64,000 nucleotides of DNA from Longilinea arvoryzae (lineage in GTDB: Bacteria; Chloroflexota; Anaerolineae; Anaerolineales; Anaerolineaceae), in contig NZ_DF967972.1 of assembly GCF_001050235.1 (NCBI RefSeq), positions 340,020-404,019 of the forward strand, read 5' to 3'. Numbering within the stretch: the first letter of the stretch is position 1; each line of letters starts with the position of its first letter. Below, in pieces: positions 52,498 through 63,394 of the stretch. The notes beneath the pieces were generated by a model. That model was not told the DNA's origin, did no database searches, and saw nothing but the letters and a program-made list of their open reading frames with translations. Made by a program: the position numbers and the translations under genes.

Positions 52498-52646
52498 GGC
52501 CGTTCCCCTCGATTTCATTCCCTATCATCCAGTATACGCAACGATAAACGAATATGCGCGCTCCAATTAGCGAGCGCAATCCTGTGCACTTGAATCGATT
52601 GTTCACAAATCTTGAATTTTTACTCCTGTAATGACCCAACCAATAA

Positions 52647-53669
52647 TTACCGCTCCTGAGGTGCTCCACAGGACTCTCGGATGATCAGTTCCGTGTCCAT
52701 GATCACGCGCCGGGGAGGGAGAATACCGTTATTGATGACGTCGATCAACGTCTCGATGGCCTTGTAACCGAACGGGTACACCGGTTGGCGCACCGTGGTC
52801 AGGCCTAATCCGATTGGGGAAGTGAGGGGTAAATCGTCGAACCCGACGAAGGCCACATCCTGCGGAACGCGCAGGCCGGCTTCGCGCACCGCGCGCATCC
52901 CGCCGATGGCCAGGATATCCGAGGCGGTGAAGACGGCGTCCACCCCCATCGTCAAAAGCTGGCGCATGGCCTGATAGCCGCTGCCCTCGGAGAAATCGCT
53001 GTCGACGATCAAGGCCGGATCGACCGCGCGCCCGGCTTCGCGGAGCGCCTGCATATACCCCTCTTTACGGTCGAGGGTCACCGGGCTGTTGGGTGAACCA
53101 CCGATGTGCGCGATGCGGCGGTAACCCAGCCGGATGAGGTGATCCATCGCGTTGCGAGACGCCGCCACGTTGTCCACGTCGATGTAGCTGATGTTTTCAG
53201 CGTGGAACGGCCGCCCGGCCACCACCATGGGGATGCTCGTCTCGGCCAGACGGTCGATCAGTTGATCGCCAATCGCGGCCGACTGGACCAGCACACCGTC
53301 GAGAAAACCCTTGCGCGAAACGCGCGGGAAGATGCGTTCCTCGTCTTCCTTGGTGGTCACCAGGAATAACGCCAGGGTGTAGTTGTGATCGTTGCAGGCC
53401 TGGGCAATGCCCTGCGTCAGGCGCGGGAAATACGGGTCGGCGAAAAAACCGCTGACCGTGCGCGGCAGCACCAGTCCCAGCATCCACGAGCGGTTGGAAG
53501 CCAGCGTGCGCGCCGCCAGGTTGGGGTGAAAGCCGGTGGTGCGGATCACTTCCAACACCCGTTTGCGCACATCCGCGCTCACGTTGGGATGCTCGTTTAC
53601 CACCCGCGAAACCGTCGAACGGGATACCCCCGCCAGTCTGGCAATATCTTCCAGCGTTAAATCGGCCAT
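52647..53669 (-). CDS. LacI-family transcriptional repressor, 340 aa
   Basis: A sugar-responsive DNA-binding regulator. The N-terminal helix-turn-helix is TLEDIARLAGVSRSTVSRVV (about residues 4-23), followed by the hinge helix LAARTLAS. The rest is the periplasmic-binding-protein-like effector domain, with MVVAGRPFH and YIDVDNVAASRNAMDHL, IAHIGGS and VAFVGFDDLPLTSP. GAGGTCCGG precedes the ATG at 53669; an upstream ATG is less likely. A clear palindromic operator lies on its own promoter. No sugar transporter or glycosidase gene is next to it in the window, so its target regulon is elsewhere or its effector is unusual. Confidence 0.93.
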   Translation of the reverse strand: MADLTLEDIARLAGVSRSTVSRVVNEHPNVSADVRKRVLEVIRTTGFHPNLAARTLASNRSWMLGLVLPRTVSGFFADPYFPRLTQGIAQACNDHNYTLALFLVTTKEDEERIFPRVSRKGFLDGVLVQSAAIGDQLIDRLAETSIPMVVAGRPFHAENISYIDVDNVAASRNAMDHLIRLGYRRIAHIGGSPNSPVTLDRKEGYMQALREAGRAVDPALIVDSDFSEGSGYQAMRQLLTMGVDAVFTASDILAIGGMRAVREAGLRVPQDVAFVGFDDLPLTSPIGLGLTTVRQPVYPFGYKAIETLIDVINNGILPPRRVIMDTELIIRESCGAPQER

Positions 53670-53749
53670 CCGGACCTCAACGATGAGAAAAAGCAAACAA
53701 AGGCTTATTCTATCAGGGAAATGTAGAAAAGGAGGGAGTTGATGGAATA

Positions 53750-53799
53750 TGGAAGCGCTCCCAATAAGATTAGTATATAAATTAAGATCGTTTTGTCAA
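53750..53799 (-). promoter_or_regulatory. Promoter and LacI-type operator of the repressor gene
   Basis: On the minus strand TTGACA (53799-53794) and TATACT (53777-53772) are 16 bp apart. Ten bases later lies TGGGAGCGCTTCCA (53763-53750), a near-perfect 14-bp palindrome of the LacI-family type centred on AGCGCT, overlapping the probable transcription start. This is the arrangement for self-repression. Confidence 0.82.
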
Positions 53800-54136
53800 C
53801 ACCATTACCCGGTTTCCCTTCGAATCCCCTCTTGAGGATCCCGGAAAAATCCTTGATCCTCCGCCCGGTTTGCCTCATCTCGCACGCGCCAATCGCAGAT
53901 TGACCAAAGGGTGATTTTCGTAAAGGACATGGTTTGGTGATCACCTTGTAGATTGACGATGGGATGGAGTTCTTGAAGCACAATTCAGAGATTTCGTGAA
54001 GCGTGAGGAGCACCCATCTGGAGTATGTCACGTTTTTCTTTTATGATTACAACAATGGAACGCATGCGCTATAATCATGTTCGCCGAATTTGATCCTGCC
54101 CAGAATAACTAATAGAATGGTCTCAGGAATCTTCCG
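53800..54136 (+). other. Intergenic region between the repressor and hydrolase genes
   Basis: No convincing gene or RNA in this 337-bp stretch between the divergent repressor and hydrolase. An open frame on the minus strand (53705-54031) overlaps the promoter/operator and is not credible. Confidence 0.5.
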
Positions 54137-54907
54137 ATGAAATCCCATTTCCTCGCTAAATTTAACGCAAACCTGCGCTATCACCAATTCCCTGGCGCCG
54201 GTGAACCGCTGGTCTTCATCCACGGCTTCGGTTGCGCCTCTTCATGCGACTACCCGCGTGTCGCTGCTGACCCGAAACTGGCGGGATGCAATTCCATACT
54301 AATCGACCTGCTTGGCTCCGGTTTCAGCGACCGGCCGAAAGACTTCGGCTATACCATCGACGAGCACGCGAAATGCATTCTCGATCTGCTCGGCACGCTC
54401 AATTTTCCGGCCTACAACCTCTACGGGCACAGTATGGGTGGAGCCATTGCCATTGTCGCCGCGACCCTGCAGCCGGATCTTTTCCGGCGTCTTATCGTCT
54501 CAGAGCCCAATCTCGACCCGCGGGACGCCACCTTCAGCCGCGCGGTTGTCACCCAATCAAAAACCGAAGCCGATTACATTTCCAACGGCCACGCCTGTCA
54601 GGTCGATTCCGCCACCCGGAGCGGTAACCTCATCTGGGCCGGTTCGATGGCCATTTCGGCGCCGCACGCCCTTTATCGCGAAGCGCTATCGCTGGTACAG
54701 GGCAGCGCTCCCACCTGGCGTGAGCAACTGCTGTCGCTGCCGATGCCACGTACATTCATCGTCGGTGAGCATTCTTTACCCTACCCGGATGCGCAAATGA
54801 TGTCGGATGCCGGTCTGGATGTCAGGATCATTCCAAACGCCGGCCATTCGATGATGTGGGAAAATCCATCCGGTCTGGCTGAGGCCATCCGGAGAGCACG
54901 AGACTGA
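54137..54907 (+). CDS. Alpha/beta-hydrolase, 256 aa
   Basis: An alpha/beta-hydrolase fold enzyme. The oxyanion region is VFIHGFGCAS, the nucleophile elbow is YGHSMGG (Ser about residue 99), and the closing His is in PNAGHSMMWENP. An Asp in YPDAQMMSDAG or earlier may be the acid. Family members cleave esters, lactones or C-C bonds; no specificity can be read. The ATG at 54137 has a weak ribosome site. It is divergent from the LacI-family repressor, and co-regulation through the shared upstream region is possible. Confidence 0.88.
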   Translation: MKSHFLAKFNANLRYHQFPGAGEPLVFIHGFGCASSCDYPRVAADPKLAGCNSILIDLLGSGFSDRPKDFGYTIDEHAKCILDLLGTLNFPAYNLYGHSMGGAIAIVAATLQPDLFRRLIVSEPNLDPRDATFSRAVVTQSKTEADYISNGHACQVDSATRSGNLIWAGSMAISAPHALYREALSLVQGSAPTWREQLLSLPMPRTFIVGEHSLPYPDAQMMSDAGLDVRIIPNAGHSMMWENPSGLAEAIRRARD

Positions 54908-54979
54908 TTGTGCCCGCAAGGTAATTTTCGTTATTATTCTTGCACGTTTCGGTCTCCGGCGGCCTGTCAAAATTTCCGG

Positions 54980-55010
54980 TTCACGCTTCACCCTTCACGG
55001 CTCACCCTTT
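54980..55010 (+). repeat. Intergenic TTCAC simple repeat
   Basis: TTCACGCTTCACCCTTCAC and a following GGCTCACCC lie at the end of the Fpg-like gene. They match the units at 3535-3600 and 4951-4975. Confidence 0.65.
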
Positions 55011-55826
55011 CTGGCATCCCGGGCAGTAATAAATGCTTCCCCCCATGTAGGCTTCTTTCAGAATCGTGCTACCGCATTCCGGGCAGGGTAAACCGACCGT
55101 GTTCTTGCTCACTTTGGTCGCGTAGCCGCCCGGGTTGCCGAACAGATCGCGCTCGGTGTCGCGCCCGCCGCCGTCCGTCATCTCATGCAGCGTGGTAACA
55201 ATGGCGTCCAACAACCCTTCGCGCTCGGATGCGCTCAATGTATTGACCTTGCGTTTCGGGTGCAGCTTGGCATTGTAGAGAATGTCCTGCAGCACGCCGT
55301 TGCCCAAGCCGGGAATGCGCTGCTCGGTCGCCAGGAAGGCCTTGACCGACAGCTTATCCAATTCGGGTTGGAACAACCCGCCGAAATACTCCGGCGTGAA
55401 ATCGCCGCGCAATGGGGATGGCTTTTCGCAGGCCACCCGGTAATAAGCGTTGTCTTCCGTACCCCGCGCGAAACACATCAACCCGCCGTACATCGCCACG
55501 GATGCGCTCAGAGCCGTGCCATCGCTGAAATCCATCAGCAACTGGTGTTTGGCGGGACGTTCCGCCGGATTATGGTGAAAGCGCAGATTGACCCCATCGC
55601 TGAACACCAGCACGTGATCTTCGACTTCGATTTCCAGCATGCCGCCCCGCGCGGCAGCCGCCCCGATGGTCTTGCCCGTCAACAAACCGGCATAGCCGGC
55701 CGGGTCGCCGGTATACCAGGCAAATTTGTGGGGCGATTGGGCAGCCACGACCTCGTGAATGGTCTTCCCCGAAATGGATTGGTTGATTTGTCGCGCCAAA
55801 ACGGCGGCTTCAGGAATCTCGAGCAT
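55002..55826 (-). CDS. Fpg/Nei-family DNA glycosylase-like protein, 274 aa
   Basis: A protein of the formamidopyrimidine-DNA glycosylase/endonuclease VIII family, which removes oxidised bases. The helix-two-turn-helix region has PGLGNGVLQDILYNAKLHPK, and the C-terminal zinc finger is CPECG with CPGCQ (C-x2-C, x16, C-x2-C). The start at 55826, with GGAGGTTTATC before it, gives MLEIPEAAVL. Classic Fpg/Nei has the catalytic Pro directly after the start Met (MPE); here Pro-Glu is at positions 5-6. This is a known divergent subgroup pattern, but if the Met is not removed further, Schiff-base chemistry at an N-terminal proline is impossible. An in-frame ATG at 55898 lacks a ribosome site. Confidence 0.85.
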   Translation of the reverse strand: MLEIPEAAVLARQINQSISGKTIHEVVAAQSPHKFAWYTGDPAGYAGLLTGKTIGAAAARGGMLEIEVEDHVLVFSDGVNLRFHHNPAERPAKHQLLMDFSDGTALSASVAMYGGLMCFARGTEDNAYYRVACEKPSPLRGDFTPEYFGGLFQPELDKLSVKAFLATEQRIPGLGNGVLQDILYNAKLHPKRKVNTLSASEREGLLDAIVTTLHEMTDGGGRDTERDLFGNPGGYATKVSKNTVGLPCPECGSTILKEAYMGGSIYYCPGCQKG

Positions 55827-55971
55827 GATAAACCTCCCTCCATCGTTTGAAGATAGTATAGCGGAGATTGATTTTTTGTTGTCCGCATCCGAGTCCAAAA
55901 TACCGGGAACTGCCCGAATGATCTAGACGTCCTTATTGAGAACAATATGACCGGAAAAGGAAGAACCTATC

Positions 55972-56367
55972 ATGAAATTTACCCTTTTATCCCTCGGAAT
56001 GCTCTTTTGCCTGCTTCTGACGGCCTGCGCGCCGTCTGATTCTTTGAATGATACAACCTGGATTTTATCCTCCCTCCAGGGCCAACCGGCTTTACTGGAT
56101 AAAACCGTCACCCTCAACTTCGAGGACGGCACGTTGAGCGGCACCGACGGCTGCAACAGCTACAGCACGGCCTATCAGATATCGGGCGAGAAATTGACCA
56201 TCGACAAAAACATCATCAGCACCATGATGGCCTGCGCCGACCCGATCATGCAGCAGGCCTCTGCGTTCAGCGCGGCCCTGATCAAGACGGCGGCTTACCA
56301 GATCAAGGATCAGGAATTATCCCTGCTGGACGAAAACGGCCAGGTGCTGGCCATCTTCACGAAATAG
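55972..56367 (+). CDS. META-domain lipoprotein, 131 aa
   Basis: A lipoprotein with lipobox LLTAC (Cys near residue 19) and one META/HslJ domain. LNDTTWILSSLQGQPALL opens the domain, and GTDGCNSYSTAYQISGEKL followed by TMMACADPIMQQ contains the family's two conserved cysteines. HslJ-type proteins are linked to heat and novobiocin tolerance in E. coli, but the biochemical role is unknown. AAAGGAAGAACCTATC precedes the ATG. A DUF998 gene follows 84 bp later on the same strand. Confidence 0.9.
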   Translation: MKFTLLSLGMLFCLLLTACAPSDSLNDTTWILSSLQGQPALLDKTVTLNFEDGTLSGTDGCNSYSTAYQISGEKLTIDKNIISTMMACADPIMQQASAFSAALIKTAAYQIKDQELSLLDENGQVLAIFTK

Positions 56368-56451
56368 AACCGGATATCCAATCCCCCCGCGGTTTTTTCG
56401 GGCCCAATTCCGCATCCCGACTATACTATTATTATTTGCGCGGGGGTATCC

Positions 56452-57108
56452 ATGCTGGTCCTGATTAAGAATCCCCTTTTCTTTCAGATCTTCGCCGCGG
56501 CCGGTGCATTGAGCGCTGTGCTCGGCGCGTGCATCGCCGGCCGGGTTTACCGCGACCGGGACGGCCGGCGATATTCACCGCTCAACCACTTCATCTCCGA
56601 GCTGGGCGAGATCGGCATATCCCGCCTGGCCTGGGTTTTCAACCTGGGACTGATCCTGTGCGGCCTGTGCCTGCTGCCGGCCTGCCTCAGCCTGGGGTTG
56701 ATCCTGCCGGGCGTCTGGTCCAGGCTGGGCCTGGCGGCCGGCGTGATCGCCACGCTCAGCATCTCCGCGGTGGGGATTTTCCCGATGAATCGCATGACCG
56801 CGCACACCCGCGCCGCCAATTCCTACTTTCGCATGGGCCTGGTGATGGTCGTTTTCTTCACGCTTGCCATCCTGCTCCAGCCGTCGGAGTCGCAGCGGCT
56901 GTCGCGCTGGCTGGCGCTGGCCGGGCTGCCGGCCATCCTGGCCTATGCCTCTTTTTTGATCTACTCGCGGGTCGGCGTCGACCCTTCCCGAAATCCACTC
57001 GACCCATCCGAGTTCATCCGCCCGCGCTTCTGGGCTCTGGCCGCCGTCGAGTGGTCCATTTTTGTGACCACCATCCCCTGGCTGCTAATGATCGCCGCAG
57101 GCTTGTAG
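56452..57108 (+). CDS. DUF998 membrane protein, 218 aa
   Basis: A six-helix membrane protein of the DUF998 family. NHFISELGEIGISRLAWVFN and VGIFPMNRMTAHTRAANSYF are its characteristic polar stretches between helices. No function is established for the family. The ATG at 56452 has a weak ribosome site (GCGGGGGTATCC). It converges with the dprA gene 48 bp away. Confidence 0.82.
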   Translation: MLVLIKNPLFFQIFAAAGALSAVLGACIAGRVYRDRDGRRYSPLNHFISELGEIGISRLAWVFNLGLILCGLCLLPACLSLGLILPGVWSRLGLAAGVIATLSISAVGIFPMNRMTAHTRAANSYFRMGLVMVVFFTLAILLQPSESQRLSRWLALAGLPAILAYASFLIYSRVGVDPSRNPLDPSEFIRPRFWALAAVEWSIFVTTIPWLLMIAAGL

Positions 57109-57156
57109 GGCTCGTGCGTTTACGAAGTTTTGCAGTGCAGCAAATCGTGTACATGA

Positions 57157-58124
57157 TCAAAATAGAGTCATCTGATTGGATGGTTTCGGCAGACTCGCGG
57201 ATTTTTCCTGCAGCCACCCCGGCAGCCTGAGCGGAGGTTCGGTGAACGGGTGCGGGAAGGGAAGCGCGCCTTTCTTCAGCAGCTCGCGGTTTCCATCCGG
57301 CATGTCGGCGTGTTCCAGCACGAAGACCGGCACCCAGCCGTTCTTGAGCGTCTCGCTGGCGCCGGACCAGGTGCCGCCCGTACCGGCGTCGGACGCGACC
57401 ACGATGGCGTAATCGGCCAGACAGTAGATCAGGCGGTTGCGCCCCATCGCCGCGCCGACCGAAAAACCCGCGTTGGGACTGTAGGGCGTCACCAGGCACA
57501 AATCTCCGCACCGCAGCGCAGTCTCATGCGCGCGCAGGGATTTCTCCAGGCTGTCGGCCAGCACACCCACCGCCGTACCGCGCGCTTCGAGGGCCGCGTC
57601 CATGCTGAGCGTATCCACGCCCCGGGCGCCGCCCGAATACAGCACCTGCCCCGAGAGCCCGCAGGCATTGCCGACGAAGCGCGCACATTCCTGCCCGGCA
57701 TCATCCAGGCGGCGCGAACCGACCACGGCGATGCCCGGCTGCCCGAGCAGCGCCTGTTCGCCGGCGTAGAATAGCACACTCGGCGCCGAATCCTTCAGGC
57801 GTTCGCGGTAGCGTTGGGGATAATCCGCGTCGGCGCGGGTGAGCGGGAAAATGCCCAGGCGGGCGCAGCGCTCCAGGCTGGCCTGCAGTGCGCCCGCGCG
57901 GTCGACCAGCAGCGCGATGCGCGCGGCCACTTCCGCCGATAGAGCGAGCTGGCGCTGGAGGTCCGTCACCTGCAGGTCCAGCAGGCTGGCGGGGCGCAAA
58001 GCAGCCGCCTGCAGTTTGCGCGCCAATGGATTCCACTCGCGCAGGGTCAGGGGTTTGGTCTCGTCATCGGCCAAAGCCAATTGCGAGCACAACAGCAGGA
58101 TCGCCAGAGAGTCTTGGGATGGGT

Positions 58125-58128
<4 letters not shown>
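57157..58128 (-). CDS. dprA: DprA/Smf-like DNA processing protein, 323 aa
   Basis: A DprA/Smf-family protein, which in transformation loads RecA onto incoming single-stranded DNA. The Rossmann-like core is seen in GIAVVGSRRLDD, YSGGARGVDTLSMDAAL, GVLADSLEKSL and NAGFSVGAAMGRNRLIYCLAD, then SDAGTGGTW. The N-terminal 100 residues are diverged, and no C-terminal winged helix is evident. Its ATG overlaps the recQ stop codon (ATGA), so the two are co-translated. This is a link between a helicase and a DNA-uptake factor. No other competence genes (comEA, comEC) lie in the window. Confidence 0.85.
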
Positions 58129-60893
<2,765 letters not shown>

Positions 60894-61070
60894 GGGTGCA
60901 ACTCCGTTGGGCTCTCAGCTAACCGGCAGAACGCCAAACCGCGCCGGATGAGATACAAACCGGAATCGATCACCTGTAAATTGAGAATTTAAGATTATAA
61001 GGAAGGATCTATGGAATCAATGCGAAACGTACCATCCCCATGCCATCATTATACACAGGTCAGCCGCTGC

Positions 61071-61847
61071 CTATTGTAAAACCGCCGGTATGATTTTCGC
61101 GATGCGCTGGCTGTTTTCGATCTCGTTTCCAAAGCGCAAATCCTTGCCGATCGCCTTGCCGTAGGCGAAGAAATCAGCGCCCAGTTGTTCCGGCGTGGCA
61201 TTGGCCAGCTTTTCCAGGCTGCCGTAGCCGGCGCCGACGATGTTCGATATGGTTGCCTTGCTGGCCCAGGGAAGGCGCGACAGATCGGCGCGGTTCACCA
61301 GATCCAGGATGACTGCCTCGGGCAGCCCGCTCGTGGCCGCCAGCGCCCTGCGCCCGGCCGGCGGGATGCCCTGCTGCAGGAGGTCCAGGTTCGAGCGAAC
61401 GCCCAGCCCGTTCAAAATCCCGACCGCGCTGAGGACGGCCGCCTGGTCGCGCACCAACTGCGCGAGCAGTTTACGCTTCGGGACGATCCAGTAGGCCAGA
61501 TACTTCAGCACGTGCGCGATCGTTGTCGCGCCGAGACCGCTCTGCCCGCAAAAGGCCTCCAATGCATCCCGACCGTCCGCCCGCGCGAACAGATCCAGGA
61601 TGCTCTTCACCCCGGCCTGCTCCAGCTTCGCGATGGCATCCACCAGCCAGTCGGCGTAATCGGCGTAGCGCTGGCGCGGATCGCCGCCCAGGATGCGCCG
61701 GGTATAGCCGGAGAGCTCCGCCGTCGGAAAATCGTACGCCTGACGAACGAACGGATAGGCAAACGATTCGTGGAATTGCCGGCACAGCGTTTCATAATCC
61801 TTGATTGGGGACAGGGCTTTTTGAACTTCGGTCCAATCGATTGGCAT
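61071..61847 (-). CDS. DUF4332-like helix-hairpin-helix protein, 258 aa
   Basis: The C-terminal half resembles the DUF4332 helix-hairpin-helix fold: GIPPAGRRALAATSGLPEAVILDLVNRADLSRLPW, quoted in part as TSGLPEAVILDLVNRADL, then ISNIVGAGYGSLEKLA. Such domains often bind DNA. The N-terminal half is helical and not recognised. GAGGAGATCGC precedes the ATG at 61847. It lies 9 bp after the methyltransferase-like gene and is probably co-transcribed with it. Role unknown. Confidence 0.65.
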   Translation of the reverse strand: MPIDWTEVQKALSPIKDYETLCRQFHESFAYPFVRQAYDFPTAELSGYTRRILGGDPRQRYADYADWLVDAIAKLEQAGVKSILDLFARADGRDALEAFCGQSGLGATTIAHVLKYLAYWIVPKRKLLAQLVRDQAAVLSAVGILNGLGVRSNLDLLQQGIPPAGRRALAATSGLPEAVILDLVNRADLSRLPWASKATISNIVGAGYGSLEKLANATPEQLGADFFAYGKAIGKDLRFGNEIENSQRIAKIIPAVLQ

Positions 61848-61856
61848 GCGATCTCC

Positions 61857-62399
61857 TCAATGTCGGCGCGAAATGATCTTTGGAAGGATGAACGGCGTCC
61901 CGGCCTTGTAATCCAGATACGCCTGCCCGAAACGTGCTTCCAGTTCGCGTTCCTCGATGCGCTTGAGATAGGTGATGAGCAGCGCCGCCAGCAGAAGAGC
62001 TATGGCGATGGAGGAGATCGAGCCTACCGCGACGGCGACGCCCAGGTAGATCGTCAGCGCGCCGAACGACATCGGGTTGCGGCAGTAGCGGAACGGCCCG
62101 CTGATTAACAGCGTTTGCGTGGGCATGACCGGCAGCGGGGTGCCCCGGGCGTGACCGATCTCCATGACGTTCGACCAGATTCCAAAGAAGGCCCCCAACA
62201 GGATGAGCAGGCCGCCCAGCACCAGGTTGCCAATGCCGAAGGTAAGCTGCGGCAGGCCCAGCAGCGTGTCCAGGCGCGGCCCGAGCCGCACCAGCATCCA
62301 TGGAATCAGGAAGACGAACAGGACCCCGGCCGGCAGCACAGCCAGCAGGCGTTGCCCCAGAGAATATTCTCGCTTGGCCCAGCGGGTGAAGAGATTCAT
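61857..62399 (-). CDS. Isoprenylcysteine carboxyl methyltransferase-like membrane protein, 180 aa
   Basis: The third ICMT/PEMT-like membrane protein of the window, with four to five hydrophobic segments. The SAM-binding region is FRYCRNPMSFGALTIYLG, followed by the conserved ERELEARFGQAYLDYKAGTPFILP. The ATG at 62399 has GGAGGTATCTC before it; an upstream ATG at 62435 is less likely. It precedes the DUF4332-like gene in a two-gene unit. Substrate unknown. Confidence 0.85.
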   Translation of the reverse strand: MNLFTRWAKREYSLGQRLLAVLPAGVLFVFLIPWMLVRLGPRLDTLLGLPQLTFGIGNLVLGGLLILLGAFFGIWSNVMEIGHARGTPLPVMPTQTLLISGPFRYCRNPMSFGALTIYLGVAVAVGSISSIAIALLLAALLITYLKRIEERELEARFGQAYLDYKAGTPFILPKIISRRH

Positions 62400-62527
62400 G
62401 AGATACCTCCACGGCGGATCGATCACTTTATTCATTATATGCCGTGGAAGAATTTAACTGGGGTGAAGAGGATGGTGAGGATGAAAAACGTCCACCCGGT
62501 CCCGATTGACCCAGTTACAGCTCACAA

Positions 62528-63135
62528 CGTAAGGGCGCAGCGGGGAATATGTAAGGCATCGATCTATCCAAGGCAAGCTGCGCCCGTACCGGCCACACCC
62601 TCATCCATTCAGTTGCCGTAGGGCGTGCACCTGCCCCCATTCGGGGGTGGGCACGCGTCTTCCGGCGTCAAACCCATCCCACCCGATGCCGTAGATCGTG
62701 GGCTCAAGCCCACCCTACTCGTTGCTCTTGTGGCGTAAGGGCGCAGCGGGGAATATGCACGGCCTCAACTTACCTAAGTCAAGCTGCGCCCGTGCCCGCC
62801 ACACCCCTCATCCATTCAGTTGCCGTAGGGCGTGCACCTGCCCCCATTCGGGGGTGGGCACGCGTATTCCGGCGTCAAACCCATCCCACCTGATGCCATA
62901 GATCGTGGGCTCAAGCCCACCCTACTCGTTGCTCTTGCAGCGTAAGGGCGTCAGCGGGGAATATGCACGACATCGACCTGCCTGGGCCAGGCTGCGCCCG
63001 CGCCCGCCACACTCTGCCACCACTCAAGGTACCCCACGCGAACAGCGTAAGGGCGTCAGCGGGGAATTTGCACGGCCTCAACCTATCTAGGTCAAGCTGC
63101 GCCCGCACCGGCCACACCCCACATCCACTCAAGAC
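62528..63135 (+). repeat. Array of about 206-bp direct repeats with internal hairpins
   Basis: Units start at 62528, 62734, 62941 and 63046, each at CGTAAGGGCG. The first two are full length (206 and 207 bp), and the last two are shortened. Each full unit contains GGGCGCAG and CTGCGCCC facing each other about 40 bp apart, a CCCCCATTCGGGGG hairpin and a GTGGGC-TCAA-GCCCAC hairpin. Copies differ by scattered substitutions. No credible gene lies inside. The flanks 62400-62527 and 63136-63204 hold no further copies. Could be a mobile non-autonomous element, a bank of hairpins, or a structured RNA. Confidence 0.88.
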
Positions 63136-63204
63136 GCCCTGCGCACTCTTACACCGTTTACGCAGCACCCACAGTCTGATCGTTCCGGATATCTCCTTAA
63201 TTCC

Positions 63205-63236
63205 TTGCAATTCTTTTCTTGCTCCGAATGTATAAT
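63205..63236 (+). promoter_or_regulatory. Possible promoter of the FHA gene
   Basis: TTGCAA (63205-63210) and TATAAT (63231-63236) are 20 bp apart, longer than ideal. The TATAAT lies about 159 bp before the start codon, which would leave a long leader. Confidence 0.3.
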
Positions 63237-63394
63237 CAAGGGTGAATCCCCGATCTTGCTAATCCATTCTCCATCCGTCTCTTTTCCGGCCAGGTTTCCG
63301 CCGCGTCGACGCTTTCATTCCTTCCCGCCCCAAGGAAATCATTTCTTTTCCGCACCCATGGGCTCAACGAGCAGTGAACACAGGAGGGTCAACC

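Noticed and set aside
62698-63090. Two short open frames (67 and 61 codons) starting MGSSPPYSLLL
   Set aside because: They lie wholly in the tandem repeat, have no ribosome site and are similar only because the repeat is.
62528-63135. CRISPR array
   Set aside because: Units are about 206 bp, similar throughout and have no unique spacers; no cas genes are in the window.
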